Of a DNA stretch of 10,756 bases, positions 1-6,819 are shown in pieces. This stretch comes from an uncultured beta proteobacterium (GTDB lineage: Bacteria; Pseudomonadota; Gammaproteobacteria; Burkholderiales; Burkholderiaceae_C). The number at the start of each line of letters is the position of its first letter. Position 1 is the first letter of the stretch. Under the pieces are notes generated by a model, which saw nothing but the letters and a program-made list of their open reading frames with translations, made no database searches and was not told the DNA's origin. A program made the position numbers and the translations under genes. The stretch lies in contig CAISIP010000137.1 in assembly GCA_903885415.1 (NCBI GenBank), positions 1 through 10,756 on the forward strand, in the 5' to 3' direction.

Positions 1-1195
1 CGCTGGGGCCCAACGGCATCGCCGGCTGAACCCACCGTGGCCAAGCGGCACCGGGGGCATCGCCGTCCCGGGGCTCCAAAGGCCTCGCGTCACCCGCCTC
101 AGTTCCGGCAAGGCCCGCGACTGCAGCATGCGCGCGCGGCGCCGCCAGGCTGTCTTGCACCGCGTGGCGGACCGCCTGGTGAATTTCTCGGCTGTCGCGA
201 AATCGGACCTCTATCTTGGTGGGGTGGACATTGACGTCGACCCGTGTAGGGTCGATTTCCAGGTACAGCACATAGACGGGCTGGCGCTGGCCGTGCAGCA
301 CGTCTTCGAATGCGCTGCGTACTGCATGCGAAAGCACCTTGTCGCGCACAAAGCGCCCGTTGACATAAAAAAACTGCTGGTCGGCGCGCGCGCGCGCGGC
401 GTCGGGAATCCCGATGCGTCCCCAGACCCGGACCGGGTGCTGGCCATCGCTGCGACCGGCCGCTTCGCGGGCCTGGCCGCCGCGGTAGTCCAGCGCGATC
501 GAGCGTTCAACGAATTCGGCGCCGAGCACGTCGCCCAGGCGCTGCGCGGTCGCCAGCGTAGCCACGGTGCGCTGGCGCCATTGCGCGACCAGGCGCCCTT
601 CGTGCCAGACGGCGAAGCATACATCCGGACGCGACAGCGCGGGTCGGCGTACGGCTTCCAGACAGTGCGCCAGTTCGGTGGCATCGGTCTTGAGAAACTT
701 GCGCCGTGCCGGCGTGCTGAAAAACAGCTCCTTGACTTCCACAGTGGTCCCGATTGCGCGCGCTACTGGCCGCAACTCGCCACTGCGGCCGTCGAGGGCA
801 TAGGCGGCTGGCGCGTGCGCTGCGCGCGAAGCGATCGCACAGTCCGATATCGCATTGATGGCCGCCAGCGCTTCTCCGCGAAAGCCGAAGGTGGCGACCG
901 CTTCGAGTTCGCTCAGGCTGCTGATTTTGCTGGTTGCGTGGCGCTTGAAAGCCATCGGAAGCTGCTCGCGCACGATGCCGGCGCCGTCGTCCTCGACCGC
1001 GATCAGCCGAACGCCGCCCGACAGCAGCCGCACCGTGATCAGGGTCGCCCCGGCATCGAGGGCGTTGTCGATCAGTTCGCGCACCACCGAGGCCGGTCGC
1101 TCGACGACTTCTCCTGCAGCGATCTGGCTGATCAGTTCATCGGGTAGTTCGCGGATCGCTGGTGCAGACGGGGGTGTTGAAAGAACGGCATTCAC
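1..1195 (-). CDS. mutL: DNA mismatch repair protein MutL (N-terminal part; 3' end outside window)
   Basis: MutL is the GHKL-type ATPase that couples MutS mismatch recognition to downstream excision. The minus frame stays open from 1195 to the window edge, giving 398 full codons. Visible ATPase motifs are E40 with N44 in VVRELIDNALDAG (motif I), EDDGAG at 68-73 (motif II) and the family signature GFRGEAL at 104-110 (motif III, coded at about 866-886). Further on come KELFFSTPARRKF, FFYVNGRFVRDK and DVNVHPTKIEVRF, the last being the end of the N-terminal transducer domain; after it an Ala/Gly/Pro-rich linker begins. The C-terminal dimerisation domain is not in the window. The start chosen is GTG at 1195-1193, because an in-frame TAA lies only four codons upstream; CTG one codon before is the only near alternative. 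The gene is divergent from dedA. Identity is certain; the start is likely. Confidence 0.96.
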   Translation of the reverse strand, partial: MNAVLSTPPSAPAIRELPDELISQIAAGEVVERPASVVRELIDNALDAGATLITVRLLSGGVRLIAVEDDGAGIVREQLPMAFKRHATSKISSLSELEAVATFGFRGEALAAINAISDCAIASRAAHAPAAYALDGRSGELRPVARAIGTTVEVKELFFSTPARRKFLKTDATELAHCLEAVRRPALSRPDVCFAVWHEGRLVAQWRQRTVATLATAQRLGDVLGAEFVERSIALDYRGGQAREAAGRSDGQHPVRVWGRIGIPDAARARADQQFFYVNGRFVRDKVLSHAVRSAFEDVLHGQRQPVYVLYLEIDPTRVDVNVHPTKIEVRFRDSREIHQAVRHAVQDSLAAPRAHAAVAGLAGTEAGDARPLEPRDGDAPGAAWPRWVQPAMPLGPS

Positions 1196-1201
1196 CAGGG
1201 C

Positions 1202-1207
1202 ATTTTA
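1202..1207 (-). promoter_or_regulatory. Putative -10 box of mutL (TAAAAT)
   Basis: Read on the minus strand, TAAAAT matches five of six positions of the sigma70 -10 consensus. It ends 6 nt before the GTG start of mutL, so transcription would begin at or very near the start codon, giving a leaderless or almost leaderless mRNA. No convincing -35 box is visible. This is a motif match only. Confidence 0.35.
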
Positions 1208-1211
1208 GGCT

Positions 1212-1225
1212 GCCCGTATCCGGGC
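1212..1225. other. Small inverted repeat between mutL and dedA
   Basis: GCCCG (1212-1216) and CGGGC (1221-1225) can pair around a 4-nt TATC loop in the 59-bp divergent spacer, between the two -10-like boxes. It has no T-tract. It could be a regulator site or nothing, as 5-bp arms are common by chance in GC-rich DNA. Confidence 0.25.
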
Positions 1226-1240
1226 GAAGGCCAAGGCAGG

Positions 1241-1246
1241 GATAAT
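1241..1246 (+). promoter_or_regulatory. Putative -10 box of dedA (GATAAT)
   Basis: GATAAT matches five of six positions of TATAAT and ends 8 nt before the dedA ATG at 1255. This spacing would put the transcription start within a couple of bases of the ATG. No good Shine-Dalgarno sequence lies at a normal distance, and the nearest purine run (AGGGAT, 1237-1242) is too far away and overlaps the box. No clear -35 is seen. Confidence 0.35.
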
Positions 1247-1254
1247 CGGTCCGC

Positions 1255-1911
1255 ATGGAAACTGTCGCGCTAATTCTGGACTTTGTATTGCATGTCGATC
1301 GCTACCTGGAGCTTTTCGTCCAGCGCCACGGCGCCTGGATTTACGCGCTTCTCTTCCTGGTGATTTTTGTGGAAACCGGCCTGGTCATCATGCCTTTCTT
1401 GCCGGGCGATTCGCTGCTGTTCGTGGTCGGTGCCATGTGTGGTGCGGGCCTGATGAGCTACCCCTGGTCGGTAGCGCTATTGTTGACCGCCGCAGTAGCG
1501 GGAAACCAGTGTAATTACAGCATCGGGAGCCACTTTGGCAGCCGGGTTTTTCGGTGGGAAAACTCGCGCATTTTCAACCGCAACGCATTCAACCAGGCGC
1601 ACGATTTCTACGAACGCTACGGCGGTTGGACCATCGTCGCGGCGCGCTTCATGCCCTTCCTGCGAACTTTCGCGCCTTTTGTCGCCGGCGTGGCGCAGAT
1701 GCGGCGCTCCCGCTTTGTGCTTTATGACGTGGGCGGCGGCGTGCTGTGGGTCGCAGGCCTGATCACGATTGGTTATTTTTTCGGCAACTTGCCGCTGGTC
1801 AAAGCCCATTTCGAAAAAGTGATCTGGGCGATGATCCTGATTCCCGGGATGCTGGTTTTCGTGGGCGCTATGCGCGCGCGGCGGCGCTCGGTCCTCACCC
1901 GGGTGGCGTAG
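1255..1911 (+). CDS. dedA: DedA family inner-membrane protein
   Basis: DedA-family proteins are polytopic inner-membrane proteins needed for membrane homeostasis; members have been linked to proton-driven transport and to flipping of undecaprenyl phosphate or phospholipids. This 218-residue protein has the usual family length and resembles E. coli DedA along its whole length. The first re-entrant region carries E40 and D52 (VETGLVIMPFLPGDSLLF), and the second carries R131 and R137 (AARFMPFLRTFAPFVAGV). These four correspond to the acidic and arginine residues reported as essential in E. coli YqjA/YghB. Hydrophobic segments lie near 28-62, 70-90, 125-145, 155-178 and 188-207. The motif that reads GDxxNYxIG in E. 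coli DedA is GNQCNYSIG here (83-91), so its Asp is replaced by Asn. The gene stands alone, divergent from mutL and convergent with amiC 15 bp away. The exact substrate cannot be told from sequence. Confidence 0.93.
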   Translation: METVALILDFVLHVDRYLELFVQRHGAWIYALLFLVIFVETGLVIMPFLPGDSLLFVVGAMCGAGLMSYPWSVALLLTAAVAGNQCNYSIGSHFGSRVFRWENSRIFNRNAFNQAHDFYERYGGWTIVAARFMPFLRTFAPFVAGVAQMRRSRFVLYDVGGGVLWVAGLITIGYFFGNLPLVKAHFEKVIWAMILIPGMLVFVGAMRARRRSVLTRVA

Positions 1912-1926
1912 CGCCGGTCGACGCGC

Positions 1927-3330
1927 CTAGACCGAACGGCTGCGTGCCAGCGGCGGATTCTTGGCGAAATAGCGCTCGATGCCCCGCATCAGCGCGTCGG
2001 CGAGTTGCTGCTGGTAAGGCTCGCTGTTGAGCTTGTCTTCCTCCTGCGGGTTGCTGATGAAGGCTGCCTCGACCAGGACGCTGGGAATGTCGGGCGCCTT
2101 GAGAACGGCAAACCCCGCCTGCTCGACGCGTGGCTTGTGCAGCTTGCCAATCCGACTGATTTCCCCGAGCATGTCGCTGCCGAGCTTGAGGCTGTCTTTG
2201 ATCTGCGCGCTCGTGCTCATGTCGAATAGCGCGCGCTGCACCTCGATGTCCTTGCCTGCGATATTGAGCCCGCCGATGCGGTCGGCCTTGTTTTCCTGCG
2301 CGGCCATCCAGCGCGCCGCGCTGCTGCTGGCACCGCCCTGGCTGAGCGCGAAGACACTGGCGCCTTGCGGGTGGGGCGTGAAGAACGCGTCGGCGTGAAT
2401 GCTCACGAAGAGATCGGCCTGCACGCGCTGCGCTTTTTGTACCCGCACATGCAGTGGCACAAAGAAGTCGGCATCGCGCGTCAGGTAGGCGCGCATGGCG
2501 TTGCCGTTGACGCTGGCTGCGTTGATCCGGTCGCGCAGCAGGTGGACGATGCGCAGCACCACATCCTTTTCGCGTGTTCCGCCAGGACCGATGGCGCCGG
2601 GGTCTTCGCCCCCGTGGCCAGGGTCGAGCGCGACGATGATCAGCCGGTCCGTGCGGCTGGCGCTTGCCATAAAGGGGATTCCCGCAGCCACGGCGGCGTC
2701 GCCCGCCGGTGATCTGGAGCTTGGGACGGATGCAGGGGCCGGCGGCTGCGCTGCTGCCTTGCGTTCACGCTGTGCAATCCATTCGCCCAGCGGGTCGCCC
2801 TCGATGGGGGTCCTGCCCGGCGCCGCAGGGGCCTGCGCCGCCGAAGCGGGTCGCGGCGTTCTCGGTGTTGTGGTGTCGCGCAGCCGCTCGGCGATCAGCG
2901 CCTCCAGCGGGTCGGCGATGGCGGTGGGGTGAAGATCCAGCACCAGCCGGTGCATGTAGGCGGCCACCGGGGGCAGGCTGAACACCTGCGGCTGTACCGT
3001 CTGTTTCAGGTCGACCACCAGGCGCACGGTGTTTGCCGAAAGCTGGCCCACCCGTATGCCGGCGATGGTCGGATCGTCCGGGCGCACCTTGGCGACCAGT
3101 TCCCGCAGTGCCGGGTTGAGCTCGATTCCCTCAATGTCGACCGCCAGCCGGGGCGGGGTGTCGATGAAGACCTGGCTGGCCCTGAGCGCGGTGTCGGACT
3201 CGATGGTGACGCGTGTGTATTCGGGCGCAGGCCACAGCCGGACCGCGATGATGCGTGCGCCGCGCACCACCTGGGCGGCCCCGAGCATCAGCACCACGGC
3301 GCCGCAGCGCAGCGCGGCGCGCCGCTTCAT
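1927..3330 (-). CDS. amiC: N-acetylmuramoyl-L-alanine amidase, AmiC type
   Basis: This periplasmic zinc amidase cleaves the lactyl-amide bond between MurNAc and the stem peptide, splitting septal peptidoglycan during daughter-cell separation; family members are activated by LytM proteins such as NlpD. The 467-residue product has a basic, hydrophobic N-terminus (1-24) consistent with a secretion signal, an AMIN domain at about 27-135 that targets the septum, an Ala/Pro-rich linker at about 150-225, and an Amidase_3 domain at about 230-455. Zinc ligands are H239 (DPGHGGEDPG), E254 (TREKDVV) and H312 (VSIHADAF), with catalytic E421 in LVEAAFISN. The frame is open further upstream to 3729, but that part overlaps tsaE; ATG at 3330 gives the signal peptide and forms a 4-nt ATGA overlap with the tsaE stop. 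The two genes are therefore probably translationally coupled. Confidence 0.95.
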   Translation of the reverse strand: MKRRAALRCGAVVLMLGAAQVVRGARIIAVRLWPAPEYTRVTIESDTALRASQVFIDTPPRLAVDIEGIELNPALRELVAKVRPDDPTIAGIRVGQLSANTVRLVVDLKQTVQPQVFSLPPVAAYMHRLVLDLHPTAIADPLEALIAERLRDTTTPRTPRPASAAQAPAAPGRTPIEGDPLGEWIAQRERKAAAQPPAPASVPSSRSPAGDAAVAAGIPFMASASRTDRLIIVALDPGHGGEDPGAIGPGGTREKDVVLRIVHLLRDRINAASVNGNAMRAYLTRDADFFVPLHVRVQKAQRVQADLFVSIHADAFFTPHPQGASVFALSQGGASSSAARWMAAQENKADRIGGLNIAGKDIEVQRALFDMSTSAQIKDSLKLGSDMLGEISRIGKLHKPRVEQAGFAVLKAPDIPSVLVEAAFISNPQEEDKLNSEPYQQQLADALMRGIERYFAKNPPLARSRSV

Positions 3331-3854
3331 GGCGCCACCGCCTCCAGCAATTGGTCGCCGCGCGCAGTTTGCCCAGCCAGCGTGAGCTGGCGGACGCCGT
3401 CGGCATGCACCGTGATGCGCAGCACCAGGTCGGCACGCGGCGCGAAGCCGGCCGCCTTGTCGGGCCATTCGGCGATCTTGAGTCCAGGGCCGGAAAATAT
3501 CTCGCGAAATCCGGCGTCTTCCCATTCGGCGGGGTCGTCGAAACGGTAGAAGTCGCAATGCCAGATCTGCAGCGCTGGCGCGCCGGTTGGCGTGCTGCCA
3601 AGCGTGTAGGACTCGACTACCGCGTAGGTCGGGCTCTTGACCCGACCTTGCACGCCCAGCGCATGCAGCAGGTGGCGTACCAGACTGGTCTTGCCGGCGC
3701 CGAGTTCGCCGTGCAGTTCGATGTAGCAATCGCGCAGCGCGGGCTGCGCTGCCAGCCTGCCGGCGAAGGCGCGCGTGGCCTCCTCGTCGATCCAGACCAG
3801 GGTTTTTACAATCGGCGGGTGAACAACACCCGCGCGCGTTTCGATGGCAGTCAA
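3327..3854 (-). CDS. tsaE: tRNA t6A37 biosynthesis ATPase TsaE (YjeE)
   Basis: TsaE is the P-loop ATPase that works with TsaB and TsaD to transfer threonylcarbamoyl to A37 of ANN-decoding tRNAs. Taking the TTG at 3854-3852 gives 175 residues. Walker A is GELGAGKTS (49-57); VKSPTYAVVESY (72-83) and HCDFYR (99-104) are family blocks, and IAEWPD (127-132) carries the conserved Glu-Trp. The C-terminus is complete and its stop overlaps amiC. The start is uncertain: no ATG or GTG fits nearby. The TTG has a weak GGGA about 6 nt upstream and would abut the queG ATG on the other strand. A rare ATT at 3812-3810 would give 161 residues, close to the 153 of E. coli TsaE. Function is sure, N-terminus is not. 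Confidence 0.9.
   Translation of the reverse strand: MTAIETRAGVVHPPIVKTLVWIDEEATRAFAGRLAAQPALRDCYIELHGELGAGKTSLVRHLLHALGVQGRVKSPTYAVVESYTLGSTPTGAPALQIWHCDFYRFDDPAEWEDAGFREIFSGPGLKIAEWPDKAAGFAPRADLVLRITVHADGVRQLTLAGQTARGDQLLEAVAP
3807..3812 (+). promoter_or_regulatory. Putative -10 box of queG (TACAAT)
   Basis: TACAAT, within GTTTTTACAATCGG, matches five of six -10 positions and ends 42 nt before the queG ATG. It lies inside the 5' part of tsaE if that gene starts at the TTG at 3854. No convincing -35 is seen. The similar CTTTTACAAT lies before the gamma-carbonic-anhydrase gene at 8722-8731, which supports it as a real promoter element. Confidence 0.4.
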
Positions 3855-4952
3855 ATGGTTTCCCAGATTCAGGCTTGGGGCCAGGAACTCGGATTCTCCC
3901 AAATTGGCGTCGCTGGTGTGGATCTTGAAGCGGCCGAACCGGGTTTGAGCGCCTGGCTGGCGCACGGTTTCCATGGCGGCATGGGCTATATGGCGGCGCA
4001 TGGCCTCAAGCGCGCCAGGCCAGCCGAACTGGTGCCAGGCACGGTCTCGGTGCTGTCTGCACGGATGGACTACCTGCCGCGCGCCACACCCGGGGGGTGG
4101 CAGGCCGCAGAGCTCGGGCGCCTGGGCCGTCCGCACGAAGCGGTGGTGTCGCTGTACGCGAGGGGGCGCGACTACCACAAAGTGCTGCGCCAGCGGCTGC
4201 AGCAACTCGGCACCCGCATTGCGGCGGCGGTGGGTCCTTTGGGCTACCGGGTATTCACGGATTCCGCGCCGGTGCTGGAGTCCGAACTGGCGGCGCGCAG
4301 CGGACTGGGTTGGCGCGGCAAGCACACGCTGGTGCTCAACCGCGAGTCCGGGTCGACCTTCTTCCTTGGCGAGATCTACCTCGATCTGGCGCTGCCGGCG
4401 AGCGCACCGGTGGACGCACATTGCGGAAACTGCAGCGCCTGCCTCGACGTGTGTCCGACGCAGGCCATCGTCGGCCCCTACCGACTCGACGCGCGGCGTT
4501 GTATCTCCTACCTCACGATAGAGCACGCCGGGCCGATTCCCACCGAACTGCGGCCGCTGATCGGCAACCGCATCTATGGCTGCGACGATTGCCAGTTGGT
4601 GTGTCCGTGGAACAAGTTTGCCCGTGTCAGCGCCTTACCCGATTTTGACGCCCGCGAGGGACTGGCCGGCGCGCAATTGGCGGCACTCTTTTGCTGGACT
4701 GAGGCCGAATTTCTGCAGCGCACCCAGGGCAGCGCGATACGACGTATTGGCCACGAGCGCTGGCTGCGCAATATCGCGGTGGCGATTGGCAACGCGCTGC
4801 GCCTGCAGCCCGATGCTGCGCTGGAACAGGCGCTGCACCGCCATGCACAGCACGCCAGCGCGCTGGTGCGAGAGCATGTGGCATGGGCGCTCCAGCAGGC
4901 CACGCCCCCTTTCGACAACCGAAGCCTGTGCACCACCGGAGAGGCAACATGA
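3855..4952 (+). CDS. queG: Epoxyqueuosine reductase QueG
   Basis: QueG is the cobalamin- and Fe-S-dependent enzyme for the last step of queuosine synthesis, reducing epoxyqueuosine to queuosine at position 34 of GUN tRNAs. The 365-residue product is of normal length. Ferredoxin-like cluster cysteines are C190, C193, C196, C200 (CGNCSACLDVCP) and C216, C243, C246, C250 (RRCISYLTIEH; CDDCQLVCPWNKF). The VFTDSAPVLE segment (133-142) contains D136, the position of the proposed catalytic acid, and GWRGKHT (152-158) is conserved in the family. The C-terminal part (about 290-350) is helical HEAT-like. ATG at 3855 fits the family N-terminus; a GTG at 3819 in frame would sit too close to the -10-like box. 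The following hydrolase overlaps by ATGA. It is head-to-head with tsaE, another tRNA modification gene. Confidence 0.95.
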   Translation: MVSQIQAWGQELGFSQIGVAGVDLEAAEPGLSAWLAHGFHGGMGYMAAHGLKRARPAELVPGTVSVLSARMDYLPRATPGGWQAAELGRLGRPHEAVVSLYARGRDYHKVLRQRLQQLGTRIAAAVGPLGYRVFTDSAPVLESELAARSGLGWRGKHTLVLNRESGSTFFLGEIYLDLALPASAPVDAHCGNCSACLDVCPTQAIVGPYRLDARRCISYLTIEHAGPIPTELRPLIGNRIYGCDDCQLVCPWNKFARVSALPDFDAREGLAGAQLAALFCWTEAEFLQRTQGSAIRRIGHERWLRNIAVAIGNALRLQPDAALEQALHRHAQHASALVREHVAWALQQATPPFDNRSLCTTGEAT

Positions 4953-5755
4953 ACCGCATTCGAATGCTTGTGATCGACCCCCAGAACGACTTCATGGACC
5001 TGGATGGCGCGGCGCTTCCGGTTGGCGGAGCGCAGGCTGATATGCAGCGTCTGGTCGGCTTTATGGACGCGATGTCGCAGCGCATCAGCGAATTGGTGGT
5101 GACGCTCGACACGCACGCGAGTGTGGGTATCGAGCGCACCAGTTTTTGGGTCACGCGCGAAGGCGTCGAAGTTGAGCCCTTCACCGCGATCACGGCGGCT
5201 CAGGCGCAGCGGGGTGTTTATGCGGCACGCAATCCGGCGCTGCGTGCCCAGGCCATCGGCTACCTGGAGCGTCTCGAGGCGATTGCCGCGCGCACATTGA
5301 TCGCCTGGCCGGTGCATTGCGTTCTCGGCACCTGGGGCCACAACATCGCACAACCGCTGGCAGCGCGCATCGCGCAGTGGGAGCGGCAGACCTTCGGTCG
5401 CTGTGAGAAGCTGCTCAAGGGCCTAAACCCGATGACCGAGCAGTACAGCGCTTTTCGCGCCGAGGTTCCGCTCGACGACGATCCGCGCACCGGCAACAAC
5501 GACGCGCTGATGGCGCGCCTGGCCGCCGGCGATGAGCTGCTGGTGGTAGCCGGTGAAGCACTCAGCCACTGCGTCGCGGCGTCGGGCGAGGACATGCTGG
5601 CGCAAATGGACGACGCGCGGCTGCGCAATACGGTCTTTCTGGTCGACTGCATGAGCCCGGTGTCGGGCTTCGAGGCGCAGGCCCAGCAGTTCCTGCAGCG
5701 ACTGCGCGCTGGCGGCGTACGGACCATGAGCGCAGCGCAGGCGGCGCGGCTTTAG
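4949..5755 (+). CDS. Nicotinamidase/isochorismatase-superfamily cysteine hydrolase
   Basis: The 268-residue protein has the layout of nicotinamidase-type amidohydrolases. The expected catalytic triad is present: D10 (LVIDPQNDF), K157 (LLKGLNP) and nucleophile C208 (AGEALSHCVAAS). The metal-binding residues of PncA enzymes also seem present: D54 and H56 in TLDTH, and H123 in WPVHCVLGT, while KGLNPMTEQYSAF closely follows the PncA KGxxPxxDxYSAF pattern. It is therefore probably an active amidohydrolase, perhaps releasing nicotinate from nicotinamide for NAD salvage. It is about 50 residues longer than E. coli PncA, with extra sequence around 58-115 and 130-155, so another amide substrate is possible and I give no symbol. 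The ATG lies in an ATGA overlap with the queG stop, implying translational coupling. The next gene is convergent. Confidence 0.85.
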   Translation: MNRIRMLVIDPQNDFMDLDGAALPVGGAQADMQRLVGFMDAMSQRISELVVTLDTHASVGIERTSFWVTREGVEVEPFTAITAAQAQRGVYAARNPALRAQAIGYLERLEAIAARTLIAWPVHCVLGTWGHNIAQPLAARIAQWERQTFGRCEKLLKGLNPMTEQYSAFRAEVPLDDDPRTGNNDALMARLAAGDELLVVAGEALSHCVAASGEDMLAQMDDARLRNTVFLVDCMSPVSGFEAQAQQFLQRLRAGGVRTMSAAQAARL

Positions 5756-5760
5756 TGCGA

Positions 5761-5783
5761 GGGCTTGTCCGGCACCGACGCCC
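5761..5783. terminator. Possible bidirectional hairpin between convergent genes
   Basis: GGGC (5761-5764) can pair with GCCC (5780-5783), and GTC (5767-5769) with GAC (5777-5779), separated by a TT bulge and closed by a CGGCACC loop. It fills most of the 36-bp gap between the convergent hydrolase and AEC permease genes, where a shared terminator would be expected. It lacks a T-tract on either strand, so intrinsic termination is doubtful. Confidence 0.25.
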
Positions 5784-5791
5784 GGATAGGC

Positions 5792-6703
5792 TCAGAGCGT
5801 GCGCAGCACACCCAGCGCAAATGGCAGGCTGAGCATGCCGAGCAGCGTCGACAGGGTGATCAGCCCGGCAACGTAGGCGCCGTTGAATCCCATGCGCGCC
5901 GCCAGCACATAGGCACTGGCGGCGGTGGGCATCGCCGAGAAGACCAGTAGCACGGTGCTTTGGTCGGATCCCAGCGCGAGCAGCTTTGACAGGCCCCATG
6001 CGGTCAACGGCAGCAACAGGTGGCGGATGATCAGCAGCGCTGCCGCCAGGACCTTTCCCTGGGACATGGCGCCCATTTGCAGCCCGGCACCGGCCGCCAT
6101 CAGGCCAAGTGCCAGCGTCGCCGCTCCAATGCGCCCGGTAGTGGGTTCCAGCCAGGAGGGCATTGCGAAGCCCATCGCATTGGCGGCCAGGCCGCCGGTG
6201 GTGGCCAGCACCAGCGGGTTGCGCAGCAGTTCGCCCAGCAGACCGCGCTGCCCGTGGCGCGCCATCGGCCAGACCGCGCCGACGTTGAGCAGCGGAACGC
6301 AGACGCCGATCAGGACGGCGATCAGCGCCAGGCCCGTGGGTCCGGCCAGGCGCTCAGCGATAGCCAGTGCGATGAAGGAGTTGACACGAAATGCGATCTG
6401 GGCGCTGGCCGCGTGGTCGCGGCGGTCTACATGGCGCGCGAGCCAGGGCAGATGGGGAAGGGCGTAGGCCATCGCGATGCCGGTGCAGCAGAGGCCGACG
6501 CCGGCGACGATCAGCCCCGATGCCGCGTACAGGTCAAGCGGGCTCTTGACGATCGAATGAAACAGCAGAACGGGAAACAGGAGGTAATAGACCAGCCGGT
6601 CGACCTGACTCCACAGCCCTCGGTCCAGCGCCGTGAAGCGACACACCAGATAGCCCAGCAGGATCAGCGAGAAGTCGGGCAGCAGGATCTGGGCATAGCT
6701 CAC
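5792..6703 (-). CDS. AEC (auxin efflux carrier) family permease
   Basis: This 303-residue, strongly hydrophobic protein belongs to the AEC/Mem_trans family of secondary transporters. Bacterial members move small carboxylates such as malate or malonate, but most are of unknown substrate. About ten membrane segments can be read, in two halves split by a short loop near 150-160: roughly 8-26, 36-52, 61-82, 103-120, 123-145, then 162-180, 190-212, 217-244, 249-269 and 275-298. Family marks are RNPLV at 161-165 and the FSAMPTAASAYVLA segment at 255-268 before the last helices. The start is GTG at 6703-6701; the ATG just inside is out of frame and no in-frame ATG precedes it. It is convergent with the hydrolase and divergent from the Bug-type gene, with a 116-bp spacer that should hold both promoters. 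Confidence 0.88.
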   Translation of the reverse strand: MSYAQILLPDFSLILLGYLVCRFTALDRGLWSQVDRLVYYLLFPVLLFHSIVKSPLDLYAASGLIVAGVGLCCTGIAMAYALPHLPWLARHVDRRDHAASAQIAFRVNSFIALAIAERLAGPTGLALIAVLIGVCVPLLNVGAVWPMARHGQRGLLGELLRNPLVLATTGGLAANAMGFAMPSWLEPTTGRIGAATLALGLMAAGAGLQMGAMSQGKVLAAALLIIRHLLLPLTAWGLSKLLALGSDQSTVLLVFSAMPTAASAYVLAARMGFNGAYVAGLITLSTLLGMLSLPFALGVLRTL

Positions 6704-6819
6704 CCGCGTGAGAATAGCAGCCGCCGCTTGCCACCGTTCCGGCTAGGCCACAATGGCGGTTACGTGCGCCGCCCGTCTTATGGCGCGCGTATTCATCCAA
6801 CCATGGGAGTCGATCTGAT

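Noticed and set aside
128..1147. A 339-codon plus-strand open frame across the mutL region
   Set aside because: It lies exactly opposite the highly conserved mutL ATPase domain and its product has no recognisable family. Long antisense frames are usual where GC-rich codon use makes stops rare.
3331..3729. Upstream extension of the amiC frame giving a 600-residue protein
   Set aside because: The extra 133 residues overlap tsaE, are Arg/Pro-rich and have no domain, while the ATG at 3330 is followed directly by a signal peptide and forms the ATGA overlap.
3255..3854. Upstream extension of the queG frame to 565 residues
   Set aside because: It runs antisense through tsaE and into amiC and shows no similarity to any family; ATG 3855 matches the QueG N-terminus.
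3855..4526. Upstream extension of the tsaE frame to 399 residues
   Set aside because: It is antisense to queG and its sequence lacks domain features; TsaE proteins are about 150-180 residues.
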